A stretch of 30,427 nucleotides of DNA from WTJH01 sp049889695 (GTDB lineage Bacteria; Bacteroidota; Bacteroidia; Flavobacteriales; Flavobacteriaceae). The stretch is taken from the NCBI GenBank assembly GCA_049889695.1, contig JBMHCX010000003.1, positions 1 through 30,427 of the forward strand, read 5' to 3'. Each line of letters starts with the position of its first letter. The first letter of the stretch is position 1. The position numbers and the translations under genes were made by a program. The notes beneath the pieces are model-generated. The model did not search any database. It was not told where the DNA came from and saw nothing but the letters and a program-made list of their open reading frames with translations. Below, one piece after another: positions 7,510-16,476 of this stretch.

Positions 7510-10500
7510 ATGAAGGGTAGCTTTTCTCTGCAGTTGATAAAACGTTTTTTAATTTTCATGTGTGTGCTTATGAGCTTTACTTTGACGGGGCAAAGAAGAG
7601 CAAAAAAAGTCCAGCGCACTGTTGTTAACGCAGAACTGTATAGTTCCTTAAAGTATCGAGAATTAGGGCCTTTTCGTGGAGGCCGGTCAGCAGCTGTTTG
7701 TGGAGTTCCCGGACAACCGAATGTATACTACTTCGGAGCAACTGGGGGAGGTGTATGGAAAACTACAGATGCAGGAAAAACCTAATAAGAATATTTCAGA
7801 TGGGTATTTCGGGGGGAGCATCGGTTCCATCGCAGTCGCTAAAAGTGACCCCAATGTGATTTATGTCGGTGGAGGGGAGGTAACCGTCCGTGGGAATGTT
7901 TCTTCTGGGAGTGGTGTTTGGAAATCTGTGGATGCAGGGAAAACATGGAGTTTCTCTGGTCTTCCTAAATCGAGACATATCCCAAGAATAGTTGTTCACC
8001 CAAATAACCCTGATATTGTATATGCTGCTGTCTTAGGAAATATTTATGCGCCAACTCCTGAGCGCGGTGTTTACAAGAGTGTGGACGGCGGTCAGACATG
8101 GGCAAAAATATTGTATACCAACGCTCAGGCAGGAGCTGTAGAGCTATTGATGGACCCGACCAATCCGAGAGTACTGTACGCGGCTACGTGGTGGATACAG
8201 CGTACGCCTTACAGCCTCAGCAGTGGTGGACCTGGGTCTGCACTTTGGAAAAGTACAGATAGCGGAAAAACGTGGGCGCAAATTAGCCAACACGAAGGCT
8301 ACCCAGAAGGTACCCTAGGTATTATTGGTGTTGCTGTGTCGCCCGTTAATCCAGATCGGGTATGGTCCATTGTGGAGCATAAAGAAAAAGGAGGAGTATA
8401 TCGATCAGAGAATGGCGGGAAAACGTGGAAGCAGGTCAATGCTAGTCGCGCACTTCGTCAAAGAGCTTGGTATTACACAAAAATATATGCCGATACGCAA
8501 GATGAAGACGGGGTGTATGTCATGAATGTCGCTTATCATCATTCAACTGACGGAGGAAAAACGTTTACAGCGCATCGAGCACCGCATGGCGATCATCACG
8601 ATCTCTGGATAGCGCCAGAAGATAACCAACGTATGATCATCGGGGATGACGGAGGGGCCCAAATTAGTTTTGACGGAGGAGCTCAATGGAGTACTTATTA
8701 CAATCAACCTACAGCTCAATTTTATCGAGTCACTACGGATAATGCTTTTCCCTTTCGTATCTATGCTGCCCAACAGGATAACTCGACCATCCGTATTCGC
8801 CATCGCAGCTTTGGCAGAGCGATTGGCGAAAACGATTGGGAGCCTACGGCTGGGGGCGAGTCTGCCCATATAGCCGTCGATCCTACCAATAACGAAATCG
8901 TATACGGGGGTAGTTATGGAGGTTTTTTAACCCGTAAGAATCACGATACTGAAAGTGTCAGGGCCATTAATGTTTGGCCCGATAATCCTATGGGATATGG
9001 CGCTGAGGGAATGAAATATCGATTTCAATGGAATTTCCCCATACTTTTTAGCCGCCACAATCCTAAGAAATTATACACCCTCTCCAACCATGTTCATCTG
9101 TCAGAAGACCAAGGCCAAAGTTGGAAAGTCATCAGTCCTGATTTAACCCGAAATGATCCTGAAAAATTAAAGTCTTCTGGAGGTTTAATCACGCAAGACA
9201 ACACCGGAGTGGAATATTATTGTACCCTTTTTGCCGCGAATGAATCGCCCCTAAAAGAAGGGACCATTTGGGTAGGAAGCGATGACGGACTCGTGCATTT
9301 GACGCAAGACGGTGGGAAAAGTTGGGTCAACGTTACACCCAAAGGAATGCCCGAATGGATGATGATTAACAGTATTGAACCCTCTGCTTTCGATGCTGCG
9401 ACTTGTTATATCGCTGGAACCCGTTATAAAATGGGAGATTTTACCCCTTACCTGTACAAAACCTCCGATTTTGGCAAAACATGGACATTGATGACCAAAG
9501 GAATTGCTGCAGAACATTTTACAAGAGTTGTTCGGGAAGATCCTAATCGAAAAGGGTTGTTATATGCCGGAACTGAAAACGGAATGTATATCTCTTACGA
9601 CGATGGCAATAGGTGGGCGCCTTTCCAGTTAAACTTACCGATCGTTCCCATTACTGATCTGACTTTAAAAGAAAATAGCCTTATTGTTGCTACTCAGGGG
9701 AGAAGTCTTTGGATGATCGATGATCTGACAGTGGTGCATCAGGCCATGGATGAAAAAAGAGATGTTACCTTAAAACTGTTTAAGCCTCAAAAAACATATC
9801 GTGTTTCTGGAGGTGGAGGGAAGTCTTCCTTAACGGCTGGGACCAACCTCTCCAATGGTGTTATTTTCCATTACTACCTCCAAGACTATGCGGAAGAAAA
9901 GGACAGCGTTCGAATTGAAATTACTGAATTGGACGGGAAGACAATTAAAGCCTACAGCAACTACGACAAGAAAAATAAATTAACTCCCCAAAAAGGAGGA
10001 AATCAATGGGTGTGGGATCTCCGTTATCCTGGAGCTGAAAAATTGAAAGGAATGATTTTTTGGAGCGCCTCCTTTTCTGGCGCCAAGGCTGTTCCAGGGA
10101 AATACAAAGCGACTTTATCGGTCAATGGACAAACGCAAACACAAGAATTTGACATTTTAGCCAATCCACTTTCAGAGGTAGATTTAGAGGGGATGAAGCG
10201 ACAATTTAATTTTGTCAACCAAGTAAATGCTACTGTCGACGAAGCACACAAAGCCATTAAAACCATTAGAGCTATTAACAAAAAACTCTCAGCTTTTGAA
10301 CAAAATTATCGTGAAAATCAAGAGGCTTCAAGCTTAAGAGAGCAGGCAGAAAAATTGCGAAAAGCGTTGAGTGCTATTGAAAAAGCACTGTATCAGACCC
10401 AAAACCGCAGTAATCAGGATCCTCTAAACTTCCCGATTCGACTCACCAATAAACTCGGTCATTTGAACCGTTTGGTTACCTTGAATGATTTTCCTCCTAC

Positions 10501-10642
10501 CGATCAGGATGAAGCGGTTCGGCAAGAATTGACGCAAGCGGTTGAGCAACAATTGAACAGCTTTTCTCAATTAATGGAAGAGGAAGTAAAAACCTTTAAT
10601 TCAGAATTTAAACAATTGAAATTGGATTATTTGGTGGAGTAA
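7510..10642 (+). pseudogene. Secreted VPS10/BNR beta-propeller protein, split by a one-base frameshift
   Basis: Two frames together encode one member of a roughly 1000-residue Bacteroidota family annotated as VPS10 or glycosyl-hydrolase-like BNR protein. The first frame (7510-7785) gives a signal peptide (about residues 1-27) and YRELGPFRGGRSAAV ... GGGVWKTTDAGKT, then stops. The next frame (+1) continues NISDGYFGGSIGSIAV and runs to 10642. Removing one A from the A5 run at 7776-7780 joins them into a 1043-residue protein with no gap against the family pattern. Asp-box repeats of the type S-x-D-x-G-x-T-W recur (SVDAGKTW, SVDGGQTW, STDSGKTW, SEDQGQSW, TQDGGKSW, TSDFGKTW), as expected for ten-bladed sortilin-like propellers. 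The C-terminal 150 or so residues are helical and Lys/Glu-rich. Function in bacteria is unknown. The break may be a real inactivation or a homopolymer sequencing error. At the junction the usual Thr-Trp reads Pro-Asn, which a sequencing error alone would not explain. Confidence 0.82.
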
Positions 10643-10647
10643 ATCTT

Positions 10648-10665
10648 CAAGAAATAGCATTCTTG
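10648..10665 (+). terminator. Weak inverted repeat just after the VPS10-like gene
   Basis: CAAGAA at 10648-10653 and TTCTTG at 10660-10665 can pair around a 6-base loop, 6 bases after the stop codon. There is no T tract behind it, so it is only a weak terminator candidate. Confidence 0.2.
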
Positions 10666-10700
10666 GCACATCTCTGGTCAATCATGCTTGATTCAACAGA

Positions 10701-10738
10701 ATAAATGCTAATTTTAAACAAAAAAAAAGAGCATTTAT
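10701..10738 (+). promoter_or_regulatory. Inverted repeat spanning the GLPGLI gene translation start
   Basis: ATAAATGCT at 10701-10709 is the exact reverse complement of AGCATTTAT at 10730-10738, with a 20-base A-rich loop. The right arm covers the first two bases of the start codon (10737-10739), so the mRNA could fold to hide the start. The stem is AT-rich and modest in strength. Confidence 0.3.
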
Positions 10739-11558
10739 GAAATTGCCTATCGCACTATTTTATCTATTTCTCCCCTTTCTCTTTGTCGCAGAATACAGCT
10801 CAGAGAGCGTTCAAGATTTTCAGGGAGAAGCCTATTATTTTTCCAAATCCAAAATGGAATTGGGCAGTTGGGGAGCTCGTATGAGCGAAGCACAAAAGAA
10901 AGCTGTCAAAGCCCGTTTAAAGAATCGCTTAGAAAAAAGCTACGTCTTGAGTTTTAATACCGAGGCATCCCTCTTTGTTGAAGAAGAGCGAGTCGATGCT
11001 ATTTCTGGAGCTACCGATTCTTGGGGGAGTAACTTCGCCCGCGGGAAGCAATATAAAAATGTAGCGGAGAATCAGTTGGTTCAGGTACAAGAGTTTTACG
11101 GCAAAAAGTTCCTTGTCAAGGATGAACTACAAGCCATAGAATGGAAAATGCTGCCGGATACGAAACAAATCGGGCAGTACACCTGTTTTAAAGCGACTGC
11201 AGTAGTTCCAGAACAGGAGCTGTCATGGTTTAATTTTTCATGGAGCGATTTAAGCAGTACTAACACCTCAACAACCGAAGCTGACATTAAACTTACTCCC
11301 ATCGAAGCTTGGTATACATTACAGATTCCTGTGAAGCATGGGCCGGCCGAATTTTGGGGATTGCCGGGTTTAATCCTTGAAGTAAGCGCAGGCAATACGG
11401 TGATGTTGTGTTCAGAGATTGTCATTAATCCTAAAGAGCGAAAAGCCATCAAAGCACCAACCAAGGGAGCGGAAATCAATAAAAAAGACTATAGAACTAC
11501 TATTGTCAGCAAAATGATGGAATTGCGGAATAGTTATGGTCGAAGAAGACGAGGGTAA
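10737..11558 (+). CDS. GLPGLI family protein
   Basis: This 273-residue protein belongs to the GLPGLI family of Bacteroidota, named for the motif seen here at residues 208-213 in GPAEFWGLPGLILEVSAGN. Residues 1-18 form a signal peptide, so it is exported, probably to the periplasm or outer membrane. Other visible family features are the AWYTLQIPVKHGP stretch before the motif and a basic C-terminus ending in RRRR. The molecular function of the family is not known. The gene lies 31 bases before a TonB-linked receptor, the usual partner of GLPGLI genes, so the two very likely form an operon and act together at the envelope. Confidence 0.9.
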   Translation: MKLPIALFYLFLPFLFVAEYSSESVQDFQGEAYYFSKSKMELGSWGARMSEAQKKAVKARLKNRLEKSYVLSFNTEASLFVEEERVDAISGATDSWGSNFARGKQYKNVAENQLVQVQEFYGKKFLVKDELQAIEWKMLPDTKQIGQYTCFKATAVVPEQELSWFNFSWSDLSSTNTSTTEADIKLTPIEAWYTLQIPVKHGPAEFWGLPGLILEVSAGNTVMLCSEIVINPKERKAIKAPTKGAEINKKDYRTTIVSKMMELRNSYGRRRRG

Positions 11559-11589
11559 GCTTTATTTATTTCATTTAATCATCTGAGCT

Positions 11590-14289
11590 ATGCGTATTTT
11601 CGTATTCGTCTGTCTATTCAGCTACTTTTCCTTTGGACAGGTAAAATTTGAAGGAAAGGTTATCGACACTTTACAACAGCCTCTGGAGTCTGCCAGTCTG
11701 GTCGCCATCAATAAATCGACGAATGAATTAGAGTCGTATACCCTCACCAATGCGTTGGGGGAATTTGTCCTTCAGCTCAAGAAAAATTTGAGCTATAAAA
11801 TTCAAGTCAGTTTTTTGGGCCTGCAAACCATTAACGACAGTCTATCGGTCCAGGAAAGTAATCTTCGTCGCGATTATACGCTTCGCTCGGATATCGTCTT
11901 AGACGAGGTGGTTGTGAAAATGCCTGTTTTAGTTCGGGGGGATACGTTAATATACGATGCAGATTCCTTTAAAAATGGCTCCGAGCGAAAGTTAGAAGAC
12001 ATCATCGATAATTTACCGGGAATCGAAATTAATGATACCGGACAGATAGAAGTGGAAGGGAAAGTGGTGAATAAGCTCATGGTGAATGGAAAAGATTTTT
12101 TCGATGGAGACACCAAAGTCGCCACAAAAAATATCCCCTCCAGTACGGTGGATAAAATTCAAGTGTTAAAAAATTACGGAGAAGTTGGCCAATTAAGAGG
12201 AGTGCGAAACAACCAGGATAACGTCGCGATTAACATCAAATTAAAAGAAGGAAAAGAAAGTTTTTGGTTTGGAAATATTACTGCTGGTGGCGGGAATTCG
12301 CCTCGAGAAAGTCTATATCTGGCGCAACCTAAATTGTTTTATTACAGTCCTAAGTACAGTATTAACTTTATTGGGGATCTAAACAATATAGGGGAAGTAG
12401 CCATCTCCAGAAGAGACCTCCGTGGGTTTGGGGGAGGATTTCGAGCCCCTAGTCGACAGAGTGGGACCAGTATTAATTTAGGCGATAACAGCCTCAGTTT
12501 TCTGACAAACGAAAGGAATGCTTTAAAAATTGAGAACAAACTTGCCAGTGGGAATTTTAGTTATTCTCCGAACACTTCTTTGGATCTAACAGGGTTCCTA
12601 ATTTTTAATTCTAGTGCAGTCAACGCTCAGGAAAGCAGTCAAATTCAGTATACCAATTCGTCTTTGCAAATCCCAAATGAGGATACCCAAGAAAGTAGTC
12701 TTGAACGATCTAATCAAGGCTTGTTAAAACTCAGTGCTTCCTATAAACCCAATCCGACCAATCAGTTGGATTACGACGTTTTCATTCGGACGTCTAACGA
12801 TCGGCAGAGCCAGATGATTCAATCGTCTGTGGTCGGTAATACCCAACAAATAGAAGAGGTAACGCCATTTAGCATCAACCAAAATTTAAACTATTATTTT
12901 ACGCTAGACGAAAACAACATCTTTGCTTTTGAAGCCCAACATTTGATAAAAGACGAAGATCCATTTTACAACGCGGTTCTCGATAATTCTCCGACAGCAG
13001 TCGATGCATTCGACAATACGGCAAATGCCTTGGGGCTCAATACTAATTTAAATTCGTATGATCTTGGGCAGCATAGGAGGATCCAATCCAATCAGCTTGA
13101 TGCCAAGTTGGATTACTATCATATCATCAATCAGAAAAGTAATTTAAATCTTACCCTCGGGACCATTTTAAGTCGGCAACAATTTGATTCGAATATATTT
13201 CAATTCCTTTCAGACAATATGCGTTTTACACCCACGCCGAGCATCAATCAGGGATTAGCGAACAATGATGTTTTATACGATTTTCAAGATTTTTACCTGG
13301 GGGCCCATTACCGCTTTCGGACCGGAAAATTTACCTTTACCCCGGGTTTTTCTATTCACGCCTACGGGAATAGAAATGAGCAATTCGGCGATACGGTAGA
13401 GGATAATTTTGTGCGGATTCTGCCTGATTTTGAAACCAGAATTCAAATCAAAAAAGGGGAGTCTTTAACCCTAAATTACCGTATGCAAAATCAGTTTACG
13501 GATGTTACTCGCTTGGCCAAAGGTTTAGTTTTAAATAATTACAATAGTATTCAATACGGAGCGCCGGAACTTCAAAACGCTTTGTCGCACAATATCAGTC
13601 TTTTGTATAGCAGTTTTAATTTGTTCAATTACACCAATGTATTTGCTCGTTTATCCTATGCAAAAAACATTGATCAGATCAGAAACCTGACGAATTTCGA
13701 AAATGTTATCCGTACGAGTAGCTTTTTCAATTCGAATTTTGCCGATGAAAACTTTAATGCTTTTGGCCGAATTCAAAAGACACTAGGAAAAGTCAGAGCC
13801 AGTATGAATACGGCGTTTAACTATTCGCGTATCAATCAGTTTATTCAAGGGCAGCAATCCTTAAATGAAGGATTTACCCAAACCTATACGCCGGGAGTAA
13901 GGACCAATTTCAAGGTAGCCCCCAATGTTAATTTACGCTATCGCTACAGCATTGTCAATAACAATCAGGGGGAGCGAAAAACGACGTTTTACGTACAATC
14001 GCCTTCCATTGAATTTGATGCTTATATCTGGGAAAAAATCACCTTGGTATCGGACTACAGCTATACGGCACAAGACTTTGGAGATACTTCCCAATCCTTT
14101 CAGAGCTGGAATGCCTCCTTGGCCTATAGAAAGGATAAAGATGCCAAATGGGAATGGGAAATCAAGGCGACGAATATTTTAAACATAGACACGCAAGTCC
14201 GCAATAATGCTAATAATATTTCAGTTTTTAGTGCGCAGACTTTTGTGCAGCCACGATTCGTGACTATTCGAGCCGTTTATAGTTTATAA
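11590..14289 (+). CDS. TonB-linked outer-membrane receptor with N-terminal carboxypeptidase-like domain (GLPGLI partner)
   Basis: This 899-residue protein has a signal peptide (1-16) and a carboxypeptidase-regulatory-like beta-sandwich (about 19-100, FEGKVIDTLQQPLESASL). A plug-like region follows (about 105-220) with LVRGDTLIYDADSFKNGSE, EDIIDNLPGIEIN and KLMVNGKDFFDGD, and then a long beta-barrel rich in alternating aromatic and polar strands. It ends ATNILNIDTQ ... RFVTIRAVYSL, a typical barrel end. It resembles the receptor subtype found beside GLPGLI genes rather than classical SusC, being shorter and without a SusD neighbour. The substrate is unknown. It is probably co-transcribed with the GLPGLI gene 31 bases upstream. 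Confidence 0.88.
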   Translation: MRIFVFVCLFSYFSFGQVKFEGKVIDTLQQPLESASLVAINKSTNELESYTLTNALGEFVLQLKKNLSYKIQVSFLGLQTINDSLSVQESNLRRDYTLRSDIVLDEVVVKMPVLVRGDTLIYDADSFKNGSERKLEDIIDNLPGIEINDTGQIEVEGKVVNKLMVNGKDFFDGDTKVATKNIPSSTVDKIQVLKNYGEVGQLRGVRNNQDNVAINIKLKEGKESFWFGNITAGGGNSPRESLYLAQPKLFYYSPKYSINFIGDLNNIGEVAISRRDLRGFGGGFRAPSRQSGTSINLGDNSLSFLTNERNALKIENKLASGNFSYSPNTSLDLTGFLIFNSSAVNAQESSQIQYTNSSLQIPNEDTQESSLERSNQGLLKLSASYKPNPTNQLDYDVFIRTSNDRQSQMIQSSVVGNTQQIEEVTPFSINQNLNYYFTLDENNIFAFEAQHLIKDEDPFYNAVLDNSPTAVDAFDNTANALGLNTNLNSYDLGQHRRIQSNQLDAKLDYYHIINQKSNLNLTLGTILSRQQFDSNIFQFLSDNMRFTPTPSINQGLANNDVLYDFQDFYLGAHYRFRTGKFTFTPGFSIHAYGNRNEQFGDTVEDNFVRILPDFETRIQIKKGESLTLNYRMQNQFTDVTRLAKGLVLNNYNSIQYGAPELQNALSHNISLLYSSFNLFNYTNVFARLSYAKNIDQIRNLTNFENVIRTSSFFNSNFADENFNAFGRIQKTLGKVRASMNTAFNYSRINQFIQGQQSLNEGFTQTYTPGVRTNFKVAPNVNLRYRYSIVNNNQGERKTTFYVQSPSIEFDAYIWEKITLVSDYSYTAQDFGDTSQSFQSWNASLAYRKDKDAKWEWEIKATNILNIDTQVRNNANNISVFSAQTFVQPRFVTIRAVYSL

Positions 14290-14450
14290 GTGAAATAGTA
14301 TTGTAGACGAGAAGCATAGCTCCACAACGTATTCACCCTAGAGGAGAGAATGTAGTCGTTTTGTTTGCATCTATTCTATAAAAGCTCAGAGGCAACTATG
14401 CATTTCAGTACATATTAAGTATATTATGGCTGAATTTACTGACTATAATT

Positions 14451-14846
14451 ATGGATACAGCAACACTTGTAGAGGAGAGTTTTGAAAATGTAATCTTGAA
14501 TAAGGACAAATTTGTCCAGCAATTTTACACGGATTTGTTTAAGATGGCTCCTTCTGTAGAGCCCATGTTTAAGAACACCACCAAAGAACGACAAGGGGAA
14601 AAATTGTATAACTCGCTTGTTATTTTAGTGGAAAATATCAGGAACCCGGAAGCCATAAAAGAAATTTTAGAGCCCCTAGGACAAGATCATGTAGGCTATG
14701 GCACTCAGTTGGTGCACTATCCTGTGGTTGGGCAATGTTTAATCAATACGATTTCCGAATTAAATGGCGACCACTGGAGCCCCAATCACGAAAAAGCATG
14801 GTTGGATACCTACCAGACGGTCGTAGAGCTGATGACTGAAAACTAG
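14451..14846 (+). CDS. Single-domain globin (flavohemoglobin-type haem domain without reductase)
   Basis: This 131-residue protein aligns along its length with the haem domain of flavohemoglobins. Tyr26 in QQFYTDLF fits the B10 Tyr, Gln48 in ERQGEKLYNSL fits distal E7, and His80 in LGQDHVGYG fits the proximal F8 haem ligand. Tyr90 in VHYPVVGQCL fits the conserved Tyr next to it. The FAD and NAD reductase domains of Hmp are absent, so any NO dioxygenase cycle would need a separate reductase; O2 or NO binding or sensing is the alternative. The ATG at 14451 starts 161 bases after the receptor gene. The next gene, a pentapeptide-repeat membrane protein, begins only 5 bases after its stop, so the two are very likely co-transcribed. 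Confidence 0.88.
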   Translation: MDTATLVEESFENVILNKDKFVQQFYTDLFKMAPSVEPMFKNTTKERQGEKLYNSLVILVENIRNPEAIKEILEPLGQDHVGYGTQLVHYPVVGQCLINTISELNGDHWSPNHEKAWLDTYQTVVELMTEN

Positions 14847-14851
14847 AATGC

Positions 14852-15742
14852 ATGGAGGAGTTAGAGCAGAAGTTAGCTCAAAAAAAAAGAGATCGAGAAA
14901 ACAGCCAACAGAAGATTGTTAATGCTGCCGGAGAGGTAAAGCTTTCGAAACTGCTGACCCTACGGCAACGGATTAAACGAAAAACCAAAAGCTCAAAGAT
15001 CTTATCGACTCTCGAACAGTGGTTTTGGAATCAATCATTGTTTAAAATTGGTGGGCTAATTACCATCATCTTTTTCTTTTTCACCTATGCCGCTACTAAG
15101 TCTACTATTCTGAATATCATATTTAATTCCCTAGAACCGCTTGGACTTATATTAGCGATCGTCGTATTTATCCGTGAAACCCCTGAAAGAAGGAAACAAT
15201 TCCATTACCAAGCTCTTTCAACTATCGATGGGGCTGCTGGTATCCGTAACAGTAAAGCGCGGATTATTGCCTTGATGGATCTAGTAGATCAGGGTATCAA
15301 CTTAGATGAATTGGATCTTGGCGATTCTAATTTAGAGGGGATAGAATTGAATGGAGTAGAGCTTAAAAAAGGAAATTTTAAGGGATGTAATTTGAAGAAG
15401 GCCGAGATGAATTTGGCCAATCTCCAAAAGGGAAATTTTATGAGTGCTCAGGCCGCTGGCTTTGAAATCAGGTATGGTAATATGAGCTTTGCGAACTTCA
15501 CCAACAGCAACTTCAACAATGCCAATTTTAGTCATTCCAACTTTATGTTTTCAAATTTCACCAATGCTAAACTCAGTGGTGCCAATTTTAAAAACGCCAA
15601 ACTGAAGGGGGCGAATTTCGATGGAGCTTATTTAAGTGGAGCTAATTTTGCAGGGGCTGACGTATCTATTAGTCAGCTGAAAAAAGGCTATTTAGTAGAT
15701 GCTACCCTACCCGACGGAAGCGTGTATACGGCGGAGGAATAA
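14852..15742 (+). CDS. Membrane-anchored pentapeptide-repeat protein
   Basis: This 296-residue protein has a charged N-terminal helix with coiled-coil character (about 1-55), then two hydrophobic membrane segments (about 65-82 and 86-107). A basic juxtamembrane stretch (ETPERRKQF) follows. From about residue 150 to 280 come pentapeptide repeats of the A(D/N)LxX type, such as ANLQKGNF, ANFTNSNFNNANFSHSNF and AKLSGANFKNAKLKGANF. These fold into a right-handed quadrilateral beta-helix, probably on the cytoplasmic side. The closing YLVDATLPDGSVYTAEE is a common pentapeptide-family end. Function is unknown; such helices act as protein-binding scaffolds. It begins 5 bases after the globin gene stop, implying a shared transcript. 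An out-of-frame ATG at 14848 is ignored because only the 14852 frame gives the protein. Confidence 0.87.
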   Translation: MEELEQKLAQKKRDRENSQQKIVNAAGEVKLSKLLTLRQRIKRKTKSSKILSTLEQWFWNQSLFKIGGLITIIFFFFTYAATKSTILNIIFNSLEPLGLILAIVVFIRETPERRKQFHYQALSTIDGAAGIRNSKARIIALMDLVDQGINLDELDLGDSNLEGIELNGVELKKGNFKGCNLKKAEMNLANLQKGNFMSAQAAGFEIRYGNMSFANFTNSNFNNANFSHSNFMFSNFTNAKLSGANFKNAKLKGANFDGAYLSGANFAGADVSISQLKKGYLVDATLPDGSVYTAEE

Positions 15743-15772
15743 CCCCAGCTATATAGATTATTCCCTGTTATT

Positions 15773-15973
15773 TTAAGCTTTTTCATCAAATAAAAAGCAG
15801 TCATCGATTGGCCGGTCGAATAATTTAGACATCTTAAAAGCGGTCGGTAAGCTGGGATCGAACTTTTCTTTTTCGATGGCATTGATGGTTTGTCTTGACA
15901 CCCCTATGATTTCAGCCAGTTGTTCTTGGGTTAACCCTTTTTGTTTGCGCAGTTCTCGAATCCTATTTTTCAT
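15773..15973 (-). CDS. Small XRE-family helix-turn-helix regulator
   Basis: This 66-residue DNA-binding protein is almost entirely one XRE/Cro-type HTH domain. It opens MKNRIRELRKQKGLT, continues QEQLAEIIGVSRQTINAIE (recognition helix around GVSRQTIN) and ends DRPIDDCFLFDE, the usual tail of the compact YgzD-like regulators. Its ATG overlaps the stop of the upstream membrane-protein gene by 4 bases (15970-15973), so the two are translationally coupled. Such pairs generally consist of an autoregulating repressor and the membrane protein whose expression it controls. The likely operator is the pair of overlapping inverted repeats at 16415-16444. It faces the pentapeptide gene tail to tail across 30 bases. 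Confidence 0.93.
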   Translation of the reverse strand: MKNRIRELRKQKGLTQEQLAEIIGVSRQTINAIEKEKFDPSLPTAFKMSKLFDRPIDDCFLFDEKA

Positions 15974-16362
15974 AAATATCTACTGCGATTAATCAGGAGT
16001 GAAAAGAAGTAGGTAATCCCCATAAACCCAACTAACACACTTATTTCCGCATCGGAGGAAATTAAATTACTCAGGTCTAAAAGGGAATAGCTCAGTCCCA
16101 CAATGACAGAAAGCCCAAGTGTTAATGCCATGGATTCTAGGTGTATTTTTCTCTCCAACTCGTCGTAATGATCGAATAATTTTCGGTTGGCTAAAATCAT
16201 CAATACACCATTAATCAGGTTTGTAAGTATTGCAAAGGTTGTTAGTGCCATATGATCATCCCAAATAAATTTTGGTCCAAATGTGGCTAGGGCCAATGTC
16301 GCCACCCATGACCATGTCCATAGGGCCAGCTGGTGGATTATTTTTTTTCGCTTGGCTTTCAT
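15970..16362 (-). CDS. Four-helix integral membrane protein, partner of XRE regulator
   Basis: The protein has four predicted membrane helices: LALWTWSWVATLALATFG, TTFAILTNLINGVLMILA, ALTLGLSVIVGLSYSLLD and SVLVGFMGITYFFSLLIN. A charged loop (HYDELERKIHLES) lies between helices 2 and 3, and the ends are basic. I do not recognise a specific function; similar small proteins of the DUF2178 kind are often co-encoded with compact XRE regulators. I place the start at ATG 16362 (130 residues). A longer frame begins with TTG at 16383, but that TTG lies inside a perfect TATATTTG -7 box, so it would be at or before the transcription start. The stop overlaps the start of the regulator gene by 4 bases. 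Confidence 0.8.
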   Translation of the reverse strand: MKAKRKKIIHQLALWTWSWVATLALATFGPKFIWDDHMALTTFAILTNLINGVLMILANRKLFDHYDELERKIHLESMALTLGLSVIVGLSYSLLDLSNLISSDAEISVLVGFMGITYFFSLLINRSRYL

Positions 16363-16380
16363 AATGTAAAGTTTATTTGA

Positions 16381-16411
16381 CAAATATACATCTTCCGTTT
16401 AAAATGTCAAG
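16381..16411 (-). promoter_or_regulatory. Promoter of the membrane-protein/XRE pair (CTTG-N19-TATATTTG)
   Basis: On the minus strand CTTG (16408-16411) is followed after exactly 19 bases by TATATTTG (16381-16388), a perfect -7 element with a one-mismatch -33. Transcription would start near 16374, leaving a leader of about 12 bases before ATG 16362. This rules against the TTG start at 16383. Confidence 0.6.
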
Positions 16412-16414
16412 TTT

Positions 16415-16444
16415 TATTTACAAAATAAATACTTTTCAGTATTT
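16415..16444. promoter_or_regulatory. Two overlapping inverted repeats, candidate operator for the XRE regulator
   Basis: TATTTA-N5-TAAATA (16415-16431) overlaps AAATACT-N4-AGTATTT (16427-16444); all arms are perfect. They sit directly upstream of the -33 element at 16408-16411. Placement and symmetry fit binding by a dimeric HTH protein such as the adjacent XRE regulator, but AT-rich DNA yields such repeats by chance too. Confidence 0.4.
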
Positions 16445-16476
16445 TTTGGATCTCTAAACATATGTGCGTGAGTGAC

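Noticed and set aside
7776..7790. Programmed ribosomal frameshifting in the VPS10-like gene.
   Set aside because: No standard slippery heptamer, stimulatory hairpin or RF2-like context is visible, A5 is short for transcriptional slippage, and family members are normally in one frame.
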